A model generated the notes under the pieces. That model was not told the origin of the DNA. It saw nothing but the letters and a program-made list of their open reading frames with translations, and did no database searches. The translations under genes and the position numbers were made by a program. Source: Mycteria americana (taxonomy: Eukaryota; Chordata; Aves; Ciconiiformes; Ciconiidae). From it: 64,000 nucleotides of DNA. The stretch spans positions 374,501 through 438,500 of the forward strand of contig NC_134366.1 of the NCBI RefSeq assembly GCF_035582795.1, read 5' to 3'. This document shows, in pieces, positions 59,610 through 64,000 of the stretch; the stretch's first letter is position 1, and every line of letters starts with the position of its first letter.

Positions 59610-62600
59610 ATGCTGCGCCTGCTGCCATGGCTCCGTGCTCTGACCCGAGAGAGCGTGCGGCCCGGAGTCCTGCAGGGCCTGGCTGCTGGTGACAGGAGCG
59701 GGGCCGGGATGTATCCCGCCTGCTACTGTGCAGGCAAAGCTAAGCAGCGGGCTGTGCTGCTGCCCCTGGACCCCTACGGCCATGGGCTGCTGCACACCTT
59801 TCCCCCGGACGCCTACAGGACTCGAGGCCATGGCAAGAGGAAGAGCTGGAACTTCATCCACGAGAAGATGAGTTATGACACCTTCTTCACAATGAAGCGT
59901 CTGATAGAGCGCTCGCGCAGTGTGGGGGAAGTGCTGCGGTGGGTCACGCAGAACCCCAGCAAGGTGTCCGCCAGCCACTACCCCATCGCCCTGCACAAGC
60001 TGGGCCAGCTCTTGCAGCAGCAGCAGGGCCAGGCCGCGGTGAACGGGGAGAGCCGCGGGCCCGGCCACATGCTGGAGCAGCCGGAGTTTCAGACTCTCTG
60101 TCAGGCCATCATCAGCGGCTGCTCCAAGTTCGATAACTTCAGCATCGTCAACTGCCTGTATGCCGCTGCCGCGCTGGGTGAGTGTCCCGGGCTGCCGGCA
60201 TCTGCCTGCGTGGGGTTGCCCACAGCAGAGGGGGGAGGCAGGCAGGGCAGTGGGACACGGGCCGGTGCTTGGGTTTGTGAGGTGAAAGGAGAGCTTGCTG
60301 GTCCGGCTGCCACGGAAGGAGGAAGGACGTACCGGAACAGGAGCCGGTGTCTGGGTTTGTGTGTGGATTTACACGTGGTGGTGGCTTTGTGCCAGACGGA
60401 GTTGTGCCCTTTAAAGGAGGAGGCTCTGCTTGGGATACGCAGCAGGAAGGGAGTGAGGTGGACTGACTGCGCCGGGGGGGCCGGGCCGGCTGTGGCACCT
60501 GGCATGTCGGCCCGAAGGGCAGCCGAAGCGGTGGCCAGCACTGCCTGGCAGGATCGGGATAAACTGCTCCTTGAGTTTTGTTCCAGTCCTTGAAATCAGC
60601 AAACATCTGAGCGTCGAAGTGTGAGACACGAGATCTTGGCTGAACCCTTTGCAAGCCCTGAGCCCTCTGTCAGTGGGAGCTTAATATTCAGGAGAAAAGG
60701 TTCAGGCCGGTTTGGGTTCCAGAGGCCATGTCCCGGGGGGCTCCCCCTTCACTGGGCTGGGGTCCCCAAGGGCCCCGCAGGTTCTCCCTGAGGAAGGGGA
60801 TCGCGTCTGGCAGTTGCCTGTGGCAGCAGGTGCCTGCCCTCCCCGCCCCAGCGGGTCCTGCCGGCCCTGCGCTCCTCTGTCCCACGCGCACGGTTCCTGC
60901 CCTCGCGTTTGCTTTTTTTTTTCCGCCGCAGCTGCACGCTGGGCTGAGGCCTCGGCCGAGCCGCGTACGGAGACACCCGGTCCCTGCCGTGGGTTGATGC
61001 AGTAACTCTAGATCCCGCTGAAGGGGAGGGGGGGAGAAGTTTCTGCTGTTCCCCCCTCTGTCTCACGGCGCCTTGTGTTTGTTGACACTGAACTCTGGGC
61101 TGCCAGGCGCCTCTCCCCTCCGCTGCGCTCCCCCCGGCCTGCTCTGGTTTTGACCCACACTTTGTTCTCCGTCAGTCGCCCTTCCCTGCTCACCACGCTT
61201 ACCCGCTCATTAATAAAAATGCTAACCTGCCTTTTTGAGGTCTTTTTAAGGAACAAAGCAACTGCTCAGACCAATTCTTCACTTTCCACCTTCTGACTGA
61301 TTTTTGATTAATGACAAAACGCAGCAACTTACCCCATGCTGCCTAAGTTGCTTTAAAGCCCTTTTGAAAATTGAAATCTTGTCAGCTGGCTTAGGAGACC
61401 AGTGGGCTACCAGGGCCTCATACAGTGCGTAACGCTTCATGCACCTCCTGAAAATATCTCTCCTGACACGCGAGGGATGGCCTTTGCCTTTTCTCGTACC
61501 CACACTGTGTGCCTGGCCCCTTGTCTTTCCGTGGTTGAATAATACGTCCAGAGTTGAAGGAAAGTATTTCCCCCAGGAGCCCAGTTTGAAGGAGTAAAGC
61601 TAAACTAGAGAAGGGGAGAAGGTTAGACACGTGGAAGGTTTAACTCCTGTCGTACACGGACAGTTTTTATTGTGGTAATGTGATGGTGTCGTACTTGTTT
61701 TCCAACCAAAACTTTCTTTTGAAGTCATTTTTGAGGTATTATTTATCTTTAGGAAGTTTGAGACTTAAGAAACAGACCTTGCTTTTGCGGAGGAACTAAA
61801 GGACTTCCATTTTGGTGGAGTGGGTAGGAATAATCCAGCGGCTCCAGGTGACTTTTTCCGCGGTGTAGATGCACTGATGTTCTGGTCAGGCTTTGCTAAA
61901 CCGGTCCTCTTTCTTTTCTCATCTCTGGTTTGATCACCAACACGGCAAACCTGTCCTCCTCCGGCTGTAGTCTCGTGCCCGAGCTTAGGAGGACAGTTGT
62001 GCCTAGTGAAGAGGAGAGGCGGGGTCTGGGCGTCCCTAATCCCTTCCCTGTCGCAGGCCTGCCTGGGGAATCGCCGCTGGTGCGAGTGCTGGAGGACGAA
62101 TCCCGGAGCCGCCTGGGCCGCTTCAACCAGAAGGATGTCTCCATGGTCTTCAGCAGCGTGATGAGGCTGCACCCGTCCAGCCCCCACCCCCTGGTCGAGT
62201 CTTGCCTCAGCAGTTTGGAGCGGCACCTGGAGAAGGAACGCCACCCCCAGACCCTCTTCCTGCTCCTCTCCTACTACCGGCTGCGGGCGCAGGCGCTGCA
62301 GGGACACCCGGCCTCCGACCAGCAGCTGATCAACAACCGCAAGATCCTGCGCCTCGTCAGGCACACGCTGGGGCAAGTGAGTGCCATGCGGGAGCACGAG
62401 CTGGCCCTCTTGGACGAGATGTTGGCTCTGTGCGCCCAGGAGGCGAACAACAAGGCCCTGGAGGCCATCTTCAGCTCTCAGCTCTTCTACGAGAACCGCC
62501 AAGAGCGATTCATCCGCAGTATGGCAGGTGAGGGCAGGGTCTGCCCAGGCAGGGTCCCAGCCTTGCCCACTGTGTGAGCCTCTTCCCCGGCGCGGGGTGC

Positions 62601-64000
62601 GCTGGGCTCTGTCCGTGCACTTGGCAGCCTTGGAGCCTCCTTTCTTGGCCCCAGAGGACATCTGGGTTTGTGGCAGCGCCAGCTGGGGCTGTGCAGAGCA
62701 CCAGGGCCTGCAGCGGTGGAGGCCGGAGCAGGAGATGCTCTGCATTACGGCCACCCTGTCACTGGCTTCCCAGCCTAGCCCTTCCAGGGGCTGTGAGCCT
62801 ACCTTACCGCAAGACTGGGAGCAGGCTGGTTTCGGTGGGGTTTCTACAGAAGGGCCCCCATTCTGCGCATGTTCTGGCTGCGCTCCAGCTGTGCCTGCTG
62901 GGTGGACAGGACAGGAATCTGCCCCAGCCGCTCACAAGCCCCGTAACTTGATGGTTTTGGAAGCCTTCTGGGTTTCAGGAGAGATGGCTCTGCTGCCCAG
63001 GCCTTGGTATCTCCCGCCTGCCTGCACTGCCTTTCCTGCCCAGGCTGTAGTGGCTTCTGGAGAGCTGCAGTTCGGACAGAGCCAGGCCCCTCTGACGGAT
63101 ACCCCGCTGTGGTTTGCTCTGTGCAGAGTGGCTCCCCAGGAAGGCAGAGAACCTTACCCCCTACACCATGGCCCTCATTGCCAAGTACGTGGCCCGGCAC
63201 CGGCTGCGTGAGCCACGGCTGCTCGATACCATCGCGAACTTTCTCCTGAAGCGTGGGGAGCAGCTCGACAGCAAGGTGAGCGTCCTCCCCGGTCTGCGGG
63301 GAACGCCTGGGGCTGGCTCTGGGGCTGCCCCGGTGCTGGGGGAAACCGCGTCCCTTCTCTGCCATCAGGCTGGGGCATCTCGCTGGGGACCGACCGGGGT
63401 GTGCCCTGGTCCTTACGGGTTGTGAGAGCCTGTTTCTGCCCAGCTCTGGGCAGGCCTGGGCCTGGCCTGGCCTTCGTCCCGCTGCCTGGCCTGGCCCGAC
63501 TCCCTCTCCTCCTGCCTGCAGGTGATCCAGAAGCTGGTGTTTCCCTTCAGCCGCATGAATTACCGCCCGTCCAACCACAGCGAGCTCTTCCCCAAGCTGG
63601 AGGCCATCCTGGAGCAGAAAGCCGGCAGCTCGCCCCTGGCGACCGTCAACATCCTCATGTCCATGTTTCAGCTTAGCCACTTCCCCCAGACTGTCCTGCA
63701 CCAAGTCTTCTCCCCAGCCTTCATCACCAATGTTATGAGTATGTCGGCCCTTTTCCAGGGGGAACCCAGCCGTTAAAGCTCGGGGCTGGGGCGGAGGTGG
63801 ATTTTGAGAACATTGGGCGGAACAGGCTTCCCCTGGGAGCGCAGGACCCCCTTGCTGGCCGTCAGCCCCCCCGGGAGTGTGGCTGGGCGAGGAGGGGCTC
63901 CCAGGCGGCACCCAGCCAGCCCTCCTCTCCCCGCAGGCAGCCCCTACGCGCTGATCGTGCGCCGCTACCTCTCGCTGCTGGACGCGGCGGTGGAGCTGGA
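59610..64000 (+). CDS. FASTK: FASTK, Fas-activated serine/threonine kinase (five coding exons, 3' end beyond window)
   Basis: Coding exons are 59610-60177, 62057-62527, 63127-63275, 63522-63738 and 63937-64000 (cut), giving 489 residues so far. All junctions keep frame with GT-AG ends; the first coding exon begins near 59565 after tgtccccag. Despite its name, FASTK is a mitochondrial RNA-binding family protein, known for stabilising ND6 mRNA in RNA granules. The start MLRLLPWLRALTRE is Arg/Leu-rich, as in a mitochondrial presequence. Family hallmarks: SVGEVLRWVTQNPSKVSASH (about 109-128), the FAST_1 region ENLTPYTMALIAKYVARHRL ... VIQKLVFPFSRMNYRP (about 352-412), SPLATVNILMSMFQLSHFPQ, and SSPYALIVRRYLSLLDAAVE at the edge, all close to human FASTK. 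The RAP domain should follow outside. The second coding exon makes this protein longer than human in the middle. Confidence 0.95.
60178..62056 (+). other. FASTK: FASTK intron after first coding exon
   Basis: 1.88 kb intron (donor GGTGAGTG, acceptor tcgcag). It is GC-rich at first, AT-rich from 61.2 to 61.9 kb. No repeat or gene recognised inside. Confidence 0.85.

Noticed and set aside
58617-60068. 483-codon minus-strand and 439-codon plus-strand ORFs over FASTK exon 1 and its intron
   Set aside because: They run through the minisatellite and GC-rich intron; repeats of VPGPPGRTE type are translations of the 40-bp unit.
1-64000. Search for retrovirus-like LTR elements, DNA transposons, tRNA or rRNA genes and CRISPR arrays
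   Set aside because: No gag/pol/env-like reading, paired LTRs, transposase, tRNA or rRNA pattern, or spaced repeat array was recognised by eye; the reverse-transcriptase pieces present are CR1 or L2-like LINEs.

Overview
The window looks like avian nuclear DNA. It is GC-rich with CpG-island promoters and short introns, and almost all recognisable interspersed repeats are CR1 LINE fragments of different ages, several of them nested. No prokaryotic operon structure, rRNA, tRNA or CRISPR array was seen. The species cannot be fixed from sequence alone.

Layout: (1) 1-30748 is read as the 5' part of the very long first intron of AGAP3 (minus strand). It holds CR1 remnants, one L2-like LINE, simple repeats, and no exon I can support. 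(2) 30749-31025 is the first coding exon of AGAP3 (minus strand, 92 codons plus one base), set in a strong CpG island (about 30.0-31.7 kb). (3) About 31.7-56.4 kb is the gene-poor space between AGAP3 and TMUB1. It contains further CR1 fragments, a ~300 bp CCCCTG/CCCCTT hexamer array, a GGA repeat and several GC-rich stretches whose long ORFs are composition artefacts. (4) 56.5-58.4 kb is TMUB1 (plus strand): promoter, non-coding exon 1, two coding exons and an ATTAAA polyadenylation signal. (5) From about 58.45 kb to the window edge is FASTK (plus strand): promoter, a 5' UTR intron carrying a ~40 bp minisatellite, and five coding exons, the last cut off at 64000.

The order AGAP3 (one strand) / TMUB1 and FASTK (other strand) is the arrangement I recall for human 7q36.1, so the block is conserved synteny. 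That supports the gene calls independently of the protein matches. AGAP3 encodes an Arf-GAP with GTPase-like, PH and ankyrin domains, TMUB1 an ER/endomembrane ubiquitin-like protein, and FASTK a mitochondrial RNA-biology protein. I see no pathway linking the three.

Notable points: three NRF1-like plus ZNF143/THAP11-like motif pairs in the TMUB1 promoter, two of them a 53-bp tandem duplication; an intron-split five-codon uORF in TMUB1; short uORFs near the FASTK start; two nested CR1-in-CR1 insertions; a CR1 orientation bias that flips at AGAP3 exon 1; and an array of eight AATAAAG octamers in AGAP3 intron 1. I did not find a credible new gene system. The findings are mostly regulatory or repeat-structure observations.
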